From positions 1 to 43,251 of the forward strand of contig JAKSYS010000538.1 in the NCBI GenBank assembly GCA_022925895.1: a DNA stretch of 43,251 bases, given 5' to 3'. The notes below the pieces were generated by a model that saw only the letters and a program-made list of their open reading frames with translations, made no database searches and was not told the origin of the DNA. Made by a program: the position numbers and the translations under genes. This document shows, piece by piece, positions 32,896 through 43,251 of this stretch (its first letter is position 1; each line of letters begins with the position of its first letter). The stretch comes from Fragilaria crotonensis (Eukaryota; Bacillariophyta; Fragilariophyceae; Fragilariales; Fragilariaceae).

Positions 32896-33902
32896 CACTC
32901 CGGAAAAAAATTTGTGATCAGTGTCTGTGCCGTACCGTCTTTCGTTAATTCAGCTGATGATTGCTTCGCCTTGCGTAGCCACCGACGCCTTGTAGCGGGA
33001 GTACCGGCCAAGATCTTAGACAGGGGTCTACGACAGTAATGTTGGTCACCTGTGCGAAGAAGATGCGGCCGACTATGATAATACGTAATCTCCGCTGCTT
33101 CAGTAGATCGAATGTTAACCAGAGTCACGTCATGCTGGGAATGCAGTACCTCATTCCGCGATAACCAGAGCCGTCGAGTATGTGCACTCAAAGCAGTAAT
33201 TATCTGCTTCATGCGCATCGCTCCTCGTCGTGCATCCCGAGTCTTGCGATGCATATCGTATTGTGCCAGTATTCCCAGTGCTTCGCAAAGTACTTTCATA
33301 GAGCTTTCCCAGCCTATTTGTGTTTGGGCCTCCAGCGCCGCGGGTAATAGATCGTGGAAATGGGATGAGAACTGCGATATCGGCGGAGAATATGGAGTAT
33401 CCGCTTGTTGAAGTGACAAAAACCATCCGCCAAAAGATAACGTACCGGGTGAACATCAGCAGTCAATATATCAGACCGTAACTGGTCAATGCTCGACAAA
33501 AAGGATGGATTATCTCGGCATCGGAGGAAATGTTGAGCGTTTCATCCGCTGTTTTACAGCAGGACAAAGTTTCAATGACATATCTTTCACTGGGGCCTCT
33601 CGAAATCGTCGTTCGCCAAGGTAATTGGTCATGCACGAATTTGAAATGCTGTCCTCGATGATTTGGTCAGGTCGTTTGAAATGTTGCCCAAAGGTGTGAA
33701 AATCAATCATATCCCAGGTACCGTTATTCCACCGATGGCGTTGTTGAACATATTGACGGAGGTGATATCCATTAACGTGGAAACGAATGCATTCATCGTA
33801 TTGACTGGTGACAGGAGTGCCATTTATATAGAGCGAGATCTGTTGATCCGGCCGATGATCGACAGATGCAATGGCCCGAAGCCTGCCATGTTGACGGTAT
33901 CT

Positions 33903-33914
33903 TGTTGCCAAAAA
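33903..33914. repeat. Target-site duplication of LINE-B, 3' side
   Basis: TGTTGCCAAAA followed by one more A. The matching 5'-side copy is at 43179-43189 with four As. With five Ts on the coding strand, the pre-insertion LINE-C RNase H would read in frame across the site. Confidence 0.8.
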
Positions 33915-34041
33915 TAAATAAATATAAACTAATTATTGGGTTAGCACCGTCTCCAACCTTTGTCAAGATTGAAGTGTGTACCCCGGAGTGGCGTCACTGT
34001 ACTAGTACAGTGTCGCGGCCCCTTACTAAAATGTTCCACGA

Positions 34042-35530
34042 TTATAGTCTCTTGAAGAATTCCGTAATCGCAGTTTGGGTTTTACCGTCGTGTTCGTACC
34101 GTGCTCGAGCGTTTCGCATGTACAGTAACCACCTCCTCCTTACTGAATGACTTGCACGAAGTAAATCTCCCAGTGGACGTTCACAGAAATGTCGGTCGCC
34201 CGCGCTTACGAGTTCAGGATGGTTGTGAAGATGAGTGATCTCAAATAATTCTGGACAACGCAATCCTCGCATACCCTGCGAGTCATGGCCATGTAGTTTT
34301 TGGTTCCGTGCTTTCCACATCGACATACTGAATTCGTGGGTTGCTCGAATGATTTTCCGCATAGTCTGGAGACCCTTTGCCTGGATTATTTCCTCCGTAT
34401 CACCTGCTGGTAGGGATGCTAGGTATCGCCACTCGACTGTGAAGAACCCTCGCATGGCTGCAGACCATCCAATCCGTGACTGTTGTGCCACCGCCTTCAC
34501 GATCGAAGATTGATGGAGACTCGGATACTCCGTCATATCCAAATGCTGGTCCTTGTTTTCCAGCCAGTTTAACAACATATGCTTGAGCGCCTTGACGGGT
34601 GGGAGCAGACTCGCAGTGTCTATCGCTCGTCTAAACAGACCAAGGGCTGTCTCTCGTCCTGGATTTTCAATACATTGGAGAACGTGGTCGTCATCTTCCT
34701 CCACCCGAAAACAGCATGGACACAATCTCATGGTTGGGTCTTTTATCTTCGCCACTTGGTACCTCCGTAGTCCAGTGTGTCTCTGGTTGTTCATGAACTT
34801 GACTTGTGCAGTGTGCTTAGATGGGGTCAGCGACCGGCAGAACTGGCTCAGTAGTTGAATATCAATCGTATTCCACTCGTCGTCGGTCCACTTGTGACGA
34901 GCTTGTAAATGTTGACGCAAATGATAGCCGTTGATGTGGAAGCGGATACACTCCTCCACCTGTCCTACTTGCTGAATGCCTTGAATCCAAATGGAGACTC
35001 TCGACTCTGGAATATGGACCGTGATTTCTCTGGACTGTCGTCTTGTGGTACCATTGCGATATTCGGTAGCTAGTTCGTCCGCGCGGTTGTTTCGGATGAC
35101 ATCCTTGCTTGGATTTTTTGTACTTTGATGACCTTTTACCCATGTTGGTAGAAGCTGAGAGCGTAGAGAAGTTCGATACGATCTTATCTGGGCAAGGAGA
35201 TCTGAGTTTGTGGGTTGTTTCCACCTGGGCTTATGGGCTGAAGTATGCTTCTCGACGTTCGAAATTGCTGCTTTACTGTCACACACCCACCGTAGCTTCC
35301 CCCTGAATCTTTGTGCCCCACTGGTGAACGAGCAACGACAGTAACAGGAGTGGAGCAGCCAATCCAGCAATCTCGCATCGAGTCGAATTAGCAACATCTC
35401 TGGGCCCGTCGACTGGTCCCGATCCTTCGTACAGGATGATATTCTCTGAAGTGCTCAGTGTCCACCCGAATGTACCCCTAGCATCTTTCAAACCGCCGTC
35501 GCTAGCAATCGTGAGATTCTTTTTCGAGCG
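34042..35530 (-). pseudogene. LINE-B ORF2 RNase H, zinc finger and C-terminus
   Basis: RNase H starts with IASDGGLKDARGTFGW (near 35500), with STRCEIAGLAAPLLLL supplying the E. After a frame change the rest is in 35397-34042: CDSKAAISNVEKH, TWVKGHQSTKN and NNRADELATEYRNG. The zinc knuckle is CPCCFRVEEDDDHVLQC (C-x2-C-x9-H-x3-C). A helical Trp-containing region follows. The protein ends GKTQTAITEFFKRL with a stop at 34042, and QTAITEFF is a canonical-looking PIP box. This 451-codon frame is the longest undamaged part of the element. Confidence 0.92.
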
Positions 35531-36005
35531 GCTGGCTTCCCATACTTCTGCTTCAGATACACATAGTCGGACTGAACTGAGTAACCGTCGTTGATAAGGG
35601 GGGTAGCGTTTCCATTTGGATGCTGTCCGTACTATTAGTGAAAAGATCAGCGGGCTCTTCCCGCGGCCGGATATTCTGCTTGATTTCTTGCAGATTGTCT
35701 ATCGGTCTCCTCTTCCATAAGTCTCCATATCGTAAATAATTTGACGAGATATAACGTCGCCATAGTCGTCGTTGGTGGGCGGACGGTCGCTCTGGCGAGG
35801 CCACCCAGGTATGGTTTCGAAATGTGGAGGCCTGTCACCCCTAGGAGATGTTGGGAGATCTTTCTGTGGTCGTGGAGCAACACAAGTCAGACAGCTTGAA
35901 ACATTGCAGGTATAGGCGAACCAAATTTATATCCCTTTGTTGAACACGAGAGTATCGGGATAGCCGATCAGGATCCATGATTGCCGTATCCTGCTTCCCT
36001 TTAGA
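35531..36005 (-). pseudogene. LINE-B ORF2 connection between RT and RNase H, decayed
   Basis: Short minus-strand frames (35553-35804, 35647-35883, 35927-36163) overlap in different registers. They carry no named motif, but their position corresponds to the connection region that is intact in LINE-A. I treat them as frameshifted remains of the same ORF2. Confidence 0.55.
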
Positions 36006-37943
36006 TCAACTTGTAGTACATCCGTAACATGGATCGCCATGTTGTGATTCGACAGAAATTGGCGGAGAGAAAGGATCCACGTTGGCGTCAGGTAATCCAA
36101 AACGATTGTTGGATGCTCCAGAAGATGGGACAAAATACCCGCTTCCAACTGAAGCGTCTTCAAGTATGACCAAAAGTTCTCCCACTTCCGTACGACGGTA
36201 GATATGATGGCGAAAGTACTTCACCATCTCAATTCCACACTCGGTGCGAAGATCCATCAGTCCCAATCCTCCCATGGAAAGCGGCCCGTGGCGGACTGCT
36301 GTTGGTAGATTCCTATTCATCCCTAGCTTTTGTACAATTGCCGGCAATATCCTTGTTTGTATCTGTTCCAACTCCTCCTCATCGATCGCTAACGCTGGAA
36401 GCGAGTATCGCATTGCTGGCTCATAGGTTGTTCGTACGAAAACTCTTATGTCGCTCGACGTCAACCGTGGTGTCTGTATCCGGGATGCGTACTCGTCGGC
36501 CTTTTTCTTCAGTATGGAAACGTGGTGGGAAAAATCGCCGATCGGGTTTGGTAAACTCAAGTATTCGTGTTGCTTGATTGAGTGATTGTCGGCGAATTAC
36601 AACTCGGTGCGGATCTTGTCCTTGGCTCAATCTGACTGTTGCGAGGGGATCTATCGTTTGCTCTCGAAGAATGGGACGTCCTGACCTCCAATCCCAATAC
36701 ATGACAAACCACGAGCATTTTGAAAGATTTAGAGAACCTCCGGAGTAGTGCAATAGTTTCTCCCATGTTTGTGCTAGATCTTCAAGGCTTGTTACGAGAT
36801 CTTCAAAGGACATACTTCCGTTGTCCGTGAATCCGAGGGCAGTGTCGTCCACAAATGCATCCACCAATCTCGAATGCGTATTGACGCCGTCCGATGATCG
36901 GAAGCTCATTCGGAGGGGACTGACTCGCTCCAGCGTATTCAGAAGAATGACTACCAACGTGAGCCAAACAGCAGGATGCTCCGCTGCCTTGCCCCGTACC
37001 AAAAGAGGAGCAAATGGAGTACCTGTATAGGAATTCTCCGACACTCCATACACAGTTTTAACCATATAGCGCATAAGTTCCAACGATTGGGCGTGAGACC
37101 TTACAGCATTGATCGGCATGCCGCATCGTCGGGCGGCCAACATTCCCAGGGCTACTATGATACGATCGAAACACGCAGACGCGTCATTATCGAATCGAGC
37201 GTAGTTGGTCTTCAAAAGTCTACTCATGTCGGCCGTTAGTTGGGTCAACATGATAGGTTCCATTGTCGTTTTCCTGGAGTTGAACCGTGTTGGCCCGAGT
37301 TGAGTAGATTCATCTGCACTGCTCTCCGTACCAGTCGCGATCCCAAGTGAGTTTCAGGAACAAGTTATAGTCTGCCTCGAACAGATGAATGATACGTAGA
37401 CGATTGATTTTGGGATCTCCCTTATCTTTTCGATCATGACGTTCACTGCTTTTGCCATCTGGGAATAGATATCCCGCGTGTCACAACAATGTTCAAGAAT
37501 TTGGCCATACTGTCGAGCAGGATCGGATCCTGTACCAACGCTTTATAGTGACCGAGGTGTCGTCCAGATGGGGACGTAGTGGTAGATTCCTTCCAACTTA
37601 GGATTCCTTTCTTGAAATCCTCACTGGAGATGGTAATGGGGATTGGATCAGCGTCTTGTACCGAGTTGGGAATGGTGAACGACGCGAGAAACTCTTTCAA
37701 TAGCATGTCGTCTCCATGCCATGAAGATGGTACTATCCCCCGTAGGAGATCCTCGGCTGCAGGAGACAAACTGGTGAATGTTAACGCGTCATGGATCGTG
37801 CCATTGCCGCAAGGTGAAGAAGCTGCAGCTCTGAATGCGTCTCTATTGAACTTGACAAGGTGGGCTTCGATTTCCTCGCGAGAGATGATGGTGTCCCACA
37901 TTATGTCCGCGGGAGGTCTCCTCCAATACCGTGTGCACATCGC
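36006..37943 (-). pseudogene. LINE-B ORF2 reverse transcriptase, frameshifted
   Basis: The finger region in 37940-37443 has SPSGRHLGHYKAL. The block 37263-36421 has motif A FDNDASACFDRI (near 37194) and motif C FVDD (near 36855), then GGSLNLSKCSWFVMYWDW. Motif B, GTGQGSGAS, lies in another frame at about 36974-37000, so two compensating slips flank it. The block 36560-36006 has the thumb-side signature NRNLPTAVRHGPLSMGG seen also in LINE-A. Confidence 0.9.
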
Positions 37944-39818
37944 CGGGCTGAGTTACCTTGCTGGCTTCTTTCTCGCGAGGAATTTTCAACTTTGTGAGTG
38001 GAGAGTATTCCCGGTTTAATCAAGTTTTTGATATGTGAAAACATATTTCGATTTGATTCACTGAGAGTGTTCGTCGTACGATTTTGGCCTTTCGCATGGA
38101 TTCATGTTTCGTGTGGTGATTAGTGTCAGCGTCGTATGTGTCTAACAGATCTTGAAAACTCTGTTGGCGGTGAGACAATGAATGTTTCTGAACGATGCGC
38201 AGTTGTTTAGATGCCTCGTTGAGACGCTTTCTGACCGTGTTCACATCCAATGCCTGACCAAACTCGGGAAGTCGAAAGGACGAGTCAAATTCTTGAATCT
38301 TCGTTTCCCATCTTTGAAAGGTTTCTTGGTAATCTGCCCCATGTAGGAGTTCGCGCAGTCGGAGTTTCCAGTATCGCATTATCACCCCCGTATTGCGTAG
38401 TTTCGGCGACCATTTATATGTTTTCGGTTGGATGTGGAGAACCTTTTCGGCATGCATCATCGCGCGGCCTTGGTCGTTGTCCCACGCACATAAGAGTTTG
38501 CGGAGTTGTGGCGTTGTCATTTCCTGATGACGTGCATGTAACTCTTGGATCCGAGATTCCATATTGTGAGTCTCGTAGTATTTCCGGACTCCCGATAGAT
38601 ACGTAGCAACCATTTCTGGATTTCCACTGTACAACGATCTCATATTCGGTGTATCCATTGGACTATCAACCGTATCCCTAGGATTTCTTCCAGTCTTAGA
38701 TCGACATAGAGACCTCGGTGATCTGATTGTGGGCCCTCTATATAAGCAAGACTGCCTTGGCGCATTACAGAGGATACAACTTTTGGACACCCAGTATATA
38801 ATCGATCCGTCGATTCGCTGAACCAATAAATGTGGATGGGGCAGGGTGAGTGCTGTGTAAGTCAGACAAATCGCAGGATCCAATAAATTCCTGCAAGTGC
38901 TTATCCTGATAGATGGTTCCGTTTGCGTCCATCATTACCAAAATCGAGTGCCCTGCATTCTGGAGCTTCATGATTGTCTGTCGGAGATCTGATAGTATCC
39001 TCTGTCGGGGCTGGGAGAAACTTCACCTTGTCTCCGGTAGTACTCATGTTCCCTTACCAATGCACTCCCTAGTGGCGCCTGCCTTACTGATCCTCGCATA
39101 CTCTGTAGACAGTGAGTAACGAAAGAGTGGATCCGCCTTTACCTTCGATGGTGATTCCACTCCATCTGCCCAGTCCTGTAGGGTCGCAGATTCCTGGACC
39201 TTGAACTGTCGTTGTGTGTTTTCCTCGGATAGTGGTGAGACATCCCCTGCCTGAAAAGATTCGCTACGAACATCGATCCACCTCCGTTATTGGGTACCCA
39301 AAGACTGTTTTCCCCAATCTAAACTGTCTCTAACACTCGCTGTGTATTCCATTTGGAGATGGTATTGTTGCCACGCGGTGTTTGTCTCAGCCAATCCAAA
39401 ACAGTCGACCTGAATGCCGCCATCTGGGACATGTAGTATTTGTAGTCCTCCAATCCGGAGGAATACGTCAATCCTTTACATTCTGAAAGAATATCCTTAA
39501 CGAACGTGGGTCTTTATACACAACCGCATCACCGAATGATTGTGTAGCCTGTGGGTCTGTTTGCTTTCTTGCTTTGATTCGTCCAGGGCGATGTCTCGGG
39601 AGCATTAAAACTGATGACAGATGTGGCAGTGGTGGATGCCTGTCTTGTCCTTGTGACATATAGCGGCCTCTTGTTCTGTTGGACATTCCGCCATTGCATG
39701 ATTGACCAAATGGAATCGTGGTAGTATCTAGGCTGTTCATTTCCTCGTTCGCGGTAGTCTCTCCTCGTGTCCGCATCACCTCCTCTGTACGCTGCTGATT
39801 ATGATGCTGTGTCGCCAT
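37944..39818 (-). pseudogene. LINE-B ORF2 start, endonuclease and linker, heavily decayed
   Basis: ORF2 begins at the ATG 39818 (MATQHHNQQRTEEVMR), which overlaps the ORF1 stop by 20 nt. SLRIFFQNVKD near 39485 is the first strand of the endonuclease. Other remnants are HSILVMMDANGTI (near 38940) and SANRRIDYILG (near 38800), matching the DxN and RxxDY motifs. The linker (38650-38030) is helical and basic. At least three frames are used. Confidence 0.82.
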
Positions 39819-42800
39819 TAATCAGGTTTGCCACCGTCTGGATCGAGGGTCTTGTGTATTGATCGTCCAGATCGGTTGGGGCTTCGCGGGATGCAAGGTT
39901 CCCAATATGATGTTGTCCGCTAGCCTGGTGTAGGGTATTAGCGTGTTGTAGTTCCTCGAAAGCATCTTCAAGGTTTAAGCAGACGTCCGACGACTCAGAC
40001 ATATCCTCAAGAAGGTCTTCACCACCGATTCCATGAATTGCGAATCCTTCACCCTTCTCTTCTTGGTATGCAAGGCCCTCTATTGGTTTAATCTTGTCCT
40101 TATCTATCTTATCCGCAATTATGCAGTTGTTGTGTTCGTCATCGCCGATTCGGTGTTTGGATCTTGTATGCTGTTTCTTTTTCTCAGGAGATCTGTAAAC
40201 GCTCGTGTCTTGGGATGAGTCCTGAGATGTCTTCGATTTCGTCGATCCAGAATGCACGCTCGACCCGCCACTATGTTGGCTTCTTTTGTTTGCCCTAGGA
40301 TTTTCCAAATTTCCAGGGTTTGAATACTTCGTGCCGTCGATGTGTTGTCGTGTCATTGCTATTTCCATTTTGTCCGCCATGGCTGTCATAAACTGAGATA
40401 ATTGTTCGAATTGTTTCCTCATGTCCAACATCGTGTATGACATGTCTTGTTGGCTTTCCATTGTGAGAAGTATCTTGTCGTTCATGTCTGAAAATTGGTG
40501 GGATGTTTCCTTGGAAAGTACCTCCAAATTATCTGATAAGATCTTTTGCTCTTTGCCGATTGTTCCAGCTTCACATTTGAATGTTCTAGTTGCGTCTGGA
40601 CTGCCGACATTTTGGTATCCAACTCCTCTATTCTTGTGAATTGCCGTTCAAGATTGTTCAAGCGGTCCGATGATATCTTCCCTGATGTTTTCGACTCCTG
40701 TTGTTGTCGTTTGATTAACTGTTCGAGTTCATGGAATCTAGAGTCCGTGCTATTCATTCGAGAGACAACTGTCATTGATCGTGTTGAGGTTGTGCTTCTT
40801 TCCTCTTCCATACTTGTGGCAGAACTTGCCTCCGACCCGAGGTACGGATTGTTTTGCTCATGGTTGTTGCGTTGGTTAGTTGTTCCAGTGGACTGATCGC
40901 TACGGTTGTTGGACGCCTCAGATGGAGTTGGCCATGCTTGTTTTGTGCGTTGGAGATGTGAGTTCAGACTGGTGTTCTGTGAGACTGTTTGGGGCTTGTT
41001 GTGATTGGAATTGTTGCTTGGCGACGTTGAATCTGACCTTGGTTGTCCTTCTGGTTCTCGGTGCCATGTTGTCGCCATCGACATTTGTTCCAGGAATTGC
41101 ACATTTGCTTGGATCTCCGTCTGAATGACTATTACGTCGGGAAGACCTGGTAAATTGTCTCTGAACCTTGCTTCTCGATGACTCGGAGCCTTGATTTGTA
41201 TTGCTGCCATTGATATTGTGCGCGTTTAAAATAATGACTCAGGTCACCAAATATGCCTTGTTGTCATTTGTCCCGTTAACTGCATCGCATAAAGCTGAAG
41301 TGGTTCCGTCCTTTTCTTTAAGAGATGCTATCCATTCTCGTGTAGATCGTTTTGTTGTTGATCCGTCTTCATGGTATTCAGTGCGAACTTGATCAAGATG
41401 AGTGACTTGTGGAGAAAGTGTGATCGCTTGCAATGACTTTGCCCACCTGTCATGGAACTGAAAATGTTTCCGAACCTGTTCGTTGCTCATTGTGCCTAGT
41501 GCGTATCTTGGTAAGAACAGAGCGATACCTCGTCCCGTCATGATCGGAAGAAGTGCTTGGCACAACGGTGTGACATGTTTCTCCCCGCATTGGATCGTGA
41601 GATGTGGAATTAGCTGATCCATAGGGCACTTTTTCTGTCGAATGACGTCAAAAATGGAGCATGATCCGGCAGTAAACTCCTTAAATACTTGTTGTACCAG
41701 AGTTTATGAGTGGTGTTCGGAGCTTTGAGCAGGATATATCCCGCTGTAACCATTTTACCACTTGAGCTCGCAGAGTTTGAAATTGTGACATCAAGTTGTT
41801 TTGTTGTAAACTTTTCCTTCATCATTTCAGAATTCTTCCACATGGACGGATTGTTCTTAAAGCCAAAGCGGACTCCAAATATCATCTGAGATCGCTCTGG
41901 TATCATTGTAACTTTCGGAGATATATAGTCTCGTAACCCGATAGCTGTTAGATTTTGCACCGAATTTGACATCATCAAATCTTCGCTTTCCCACCGGTAC
42001 AGCATTCCGTATTGTTCGGGAGAATATCACTCACTAAGTTGTAGATTGCTTCATTCATTTTATTTTTTGTCGCTTTCGTATACTGCCAAATCCTCCGGTG
42101 GGAACCATTTGATCGTGACTCGATGGGTACCATCGTTTGTCGGAATGTTTGGATGTGGTGCTGTTTGGGTGGTTGTATTGTTCCATGGCGTCGTACTCTC
42201 CTTTTCATTTAGATCATGTCGGTTGTTACCAAATACGTGTTGGGTTTCCTGTTCAACTTCGTTATCCGTCACATTTCGACCAAGTGGAAGTTGCTGAGAA
42301 TCCTGCTTCTTATTCTCTCTCATCGTTTTGTTGAGCTGGTCAGCTTTTTCCCCTTTCCTTTCGATCACGTCTTTGTTCTTTTGGATCAATGGGAGTTGTC
42401 CTCGTTGTTCCGGCAGTTTGTTTTCCATGGGTCGATAGTTCCTTGGTAATTCTTCTGGGGGAAGATTAAAACCAGGAGCAAAGGCACCGACAACATTGCT
42501 CGTATTCACGTTAATAATGGACTGCTGATTTGGTGGGCTCTTTGATCGACGGCGTCCTGAAACTGGGATCCAAGCTTGGGCATCGTCAATCTCCATTTCC
42601 TCTTGCTGTTTGAAAAATCGCATCTCTTTCCAAGAGTAAGCAGTGGTATCGGTTTCGTGCAATGTCGTTGGGTCATGGACCGCTAGATACGGTTGAGAGA
42701 TGTTGGTTGCCCAATCGTTTAACTTGACTGGAACCTGGAGATCACGATCAACGTGACTCATGAAGTTATACCAGATTGCTCTATGGACCATGAGAGGATC

Positions 42801-43084
42801 CGTGTTAACAGCTGCCCAAACTTTGTCGCATTCGAAACAATCTTCGAACACAAACAATCCAAGATGAATGTATCGATTCCAGTTGGTTGGGTGTCCGTAC
42901 TGCCGATAGGCCTGCGCGTTGGCGTTCCTACGATAACGTTCTTGGCGGGAAAACCAGTCGGGGCTTCGGGAATGGGTTGATCTACCCAGGTGTCAGTCTC
43001 GAATCCATACATCGTGTGCGATGGAGTCAAATCGACGGGGAGAGCCGAAGGAGGCGTGGGAGCCGTTCCTTCGGTCATGGTCAT
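39799..43084 (-). pseudogene. LINE-B ORF1 (coiled-coil protein), frameshifted
   Basis: The protein starts MTMTEGTAPTPPSALPVDLT at 43084. It continues through FECDKVWAAVNTDPLMVHRA (frame from 42857), VTIKWFPPEDLAVYESD, GLRDYISPKVTMIPE (42005-41610), KHVTPLCQALLPIM and STREWIASLKEKDG (41622-41239). Next comes a Ser/Asn-rich segment with long coiled-coil patterns (FHELEQLIKRQQQE, NNLERQFTRIEELD, DMRKQFEQLSQFMTAMADKM). It ends ANLINGDTAS. Frame changes occur near 42865, 42050, 41615, 41220 and 40535. ORF1 proteins of LINEs coat the RNA as chaperones; the coiled coil would support multimerisation. I see no CCHC knuckle or clear RRM. Confidence 0.85.
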
Positions 43085-43178
43085 GATGCTTGGGGTACGC
43101 GACAACTTCCTATTTACTGTACGCAATTACGGACTGCGGACAGACTGTACTTGCGAAACTCTAAACTAGAAAATTGTG

Positions 43179-43189
43179 TGTTGCCAAAA
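43179..43189. repeat. Target-site duplication of LINE-B, 5' side
   Basis: TGTTGCCAAAA, identical over 11 bp to 33903-33913. It separates the 5' leader of LINE-B from the rest of LINE-C. Confidence 0.8.
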
Positions 43190-43251
43190 GTCGGCGTCGA
43201 TATTAAGGCGTGCAGACACAGGGAGCCTATCGTAGGCCATGGAGTTATCTT
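43190..43251 (-). mobile_element. LINE-C, upstream part (RNase H), continuing beyond the window
   Basis: The minus strand reads DNSMAYDRLPVSARLNIDAD up to the LINE-B target site. LINE-A has the corresponding KKKAYNRLTLRAQLNVDADD in its RNase H. The next residues of the domain (LATRYR) are found 9.3 kb away at 33914. This shows that one LINE-C copy was split by LINE-B. The rest of LINE-C must lie to the right of the window. Confidence 0.9.

Larger units (their letters stand above)
32791..33914 (-). mobile_element. LINE-C, downstream (3') part, separated from its 5' part by LINE-B
   Basis: The coding strand starts at codons for LATRYRQHGRLRAIA, the end of an RNase H domain. It continues with CIRFHVNGYHLRQYVQQRHR, a partial zinc-finger region (LKLCPA), a second frame (33419-32870) and the C-terminal AQTLITNFFPEWL. 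The matching part of the RNase H, ending RLNIDAD, lies at 43190-43251, beyond the LINE-B insertion. The 3' end shares AACCCAAATAATTAGTT with the 3' end of LINE-B (AACCCAATAATTAGTT). Several frameshifts and a stop make it inactive. Confidence 0.88.
33915..43178 (-). mobile_element. LINE-B: full-length two-ORF non-LTR retrotransposon, inactive, inserted in LINE-C
   Basis: A 9.26-kb element with a short 5' leader (43178-43085), ORF1 (43084-39799) and ORF2 (39818-34042). It ends in a 3' UTR with AACCCAATAATTAGTT and a T-rich tail (TATATTTATTTA). It is flanked by TGTTGCCAAAA at 33903-33913 and 43179-43189, an 11-bp target-site duplication within the RNase H codons of LINE-C. ORF1 and ORF2 each carry many frameshifts. 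The shared 3' end and about equal domain order show that LINE-B, LINE-C and, more distantly, LINE-A are one retrotransposon clade. Confidence 0.93.

Overview
This window is the end of a eukaryotic chromosome. It starts with C-strand telomere repeats (units of CCCTAA and CCCCTAA), runs through satellite-like subtelomeric arrays, and then holds a gene-poor stretch full of mobile elements and broken duplicates. The coding style suggests a diatom or a close stramenopile relative: short GT-AG introns of about 73-86 nt, the standard genetic code, a HARBI1/PIF-type transposase and LINEs with an endonuclease-RT-RNase H polyprotein. Several hypothetical proteins here also resemble families I remember as repeated in diatom genomes. 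The species assignment is inference; no search was run.

Layout. 1-117 telomere. 173-476 array of 19 in-phase 16-bp units. 711-796 a 43-bp tandem duplication. 871-1185 eight 37-bp units. 1746-2114 five near-palindromic CTACCATTTGGTAG-like boxes that precede gene A (2256-5046, +, one predicted intron), a nuclear-looking protein with a possible HxD...H...R iron/2-oxoglutarate signature. 5890-9864 (-) is a long zinc-finger/recombinase-like/SF2 helicase gene that converges on gene A. Damaged paralogues of both genes follow: a helicase pseudogene (10240-12540, -) and a gene A pseudogene (12934-13846, -). The two-family association therefore occurs twice at this chromosome end.

14-24 kb is mixed. 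It holds a 20-bp array, a COQ8/ABC1-kinase pseudogene fragment, a foldback element, a divergent pair of unknown genes (17620-19656, - with three exons; 20060-20569, +), an apparently intact three-exon HARBI1/PIF-type transposase gene (21036-22081, -), and an Asp-rich gene interrupted by about 102 TCA repeats.

24.4-43.25 kb is dominated by three copies of related LINEs, all on the minus strand. LINE-A (24459-30366) has a perfect 17-bp target-site duplication and lacks ORF1. LINE-B (about 33915-43178) is a full-length two-ORF element with ORF1 and ORF2 overlapping by 20 nt. LINE-B sits inside a third copy, LINE-C, whose RNase H domain is cut in two: its downstream part lies at 32791-33914 and its upstream part begins at 43190 and leaves the window. 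All three ORF2 proteins are frameshifted. Two of them end in a canonical-looking PCNA-interacting (PIP) box and the third ends in a variant. A degenerate + strand host gene (30961-32792) lies between LINE-A and LINE-C.

The functional picture is a recombining subtelomere. Its satellite arrays and helicase-family duplications look like chromosome-end biology, while the inner part has accumulated nested retrotransposons. The best candidates for something undescribed are the helicase with a tyrosine-recombinase-like box together with its recurring partner family, and the C-terminal PIP boxes of the LINE ORF2 proteins.
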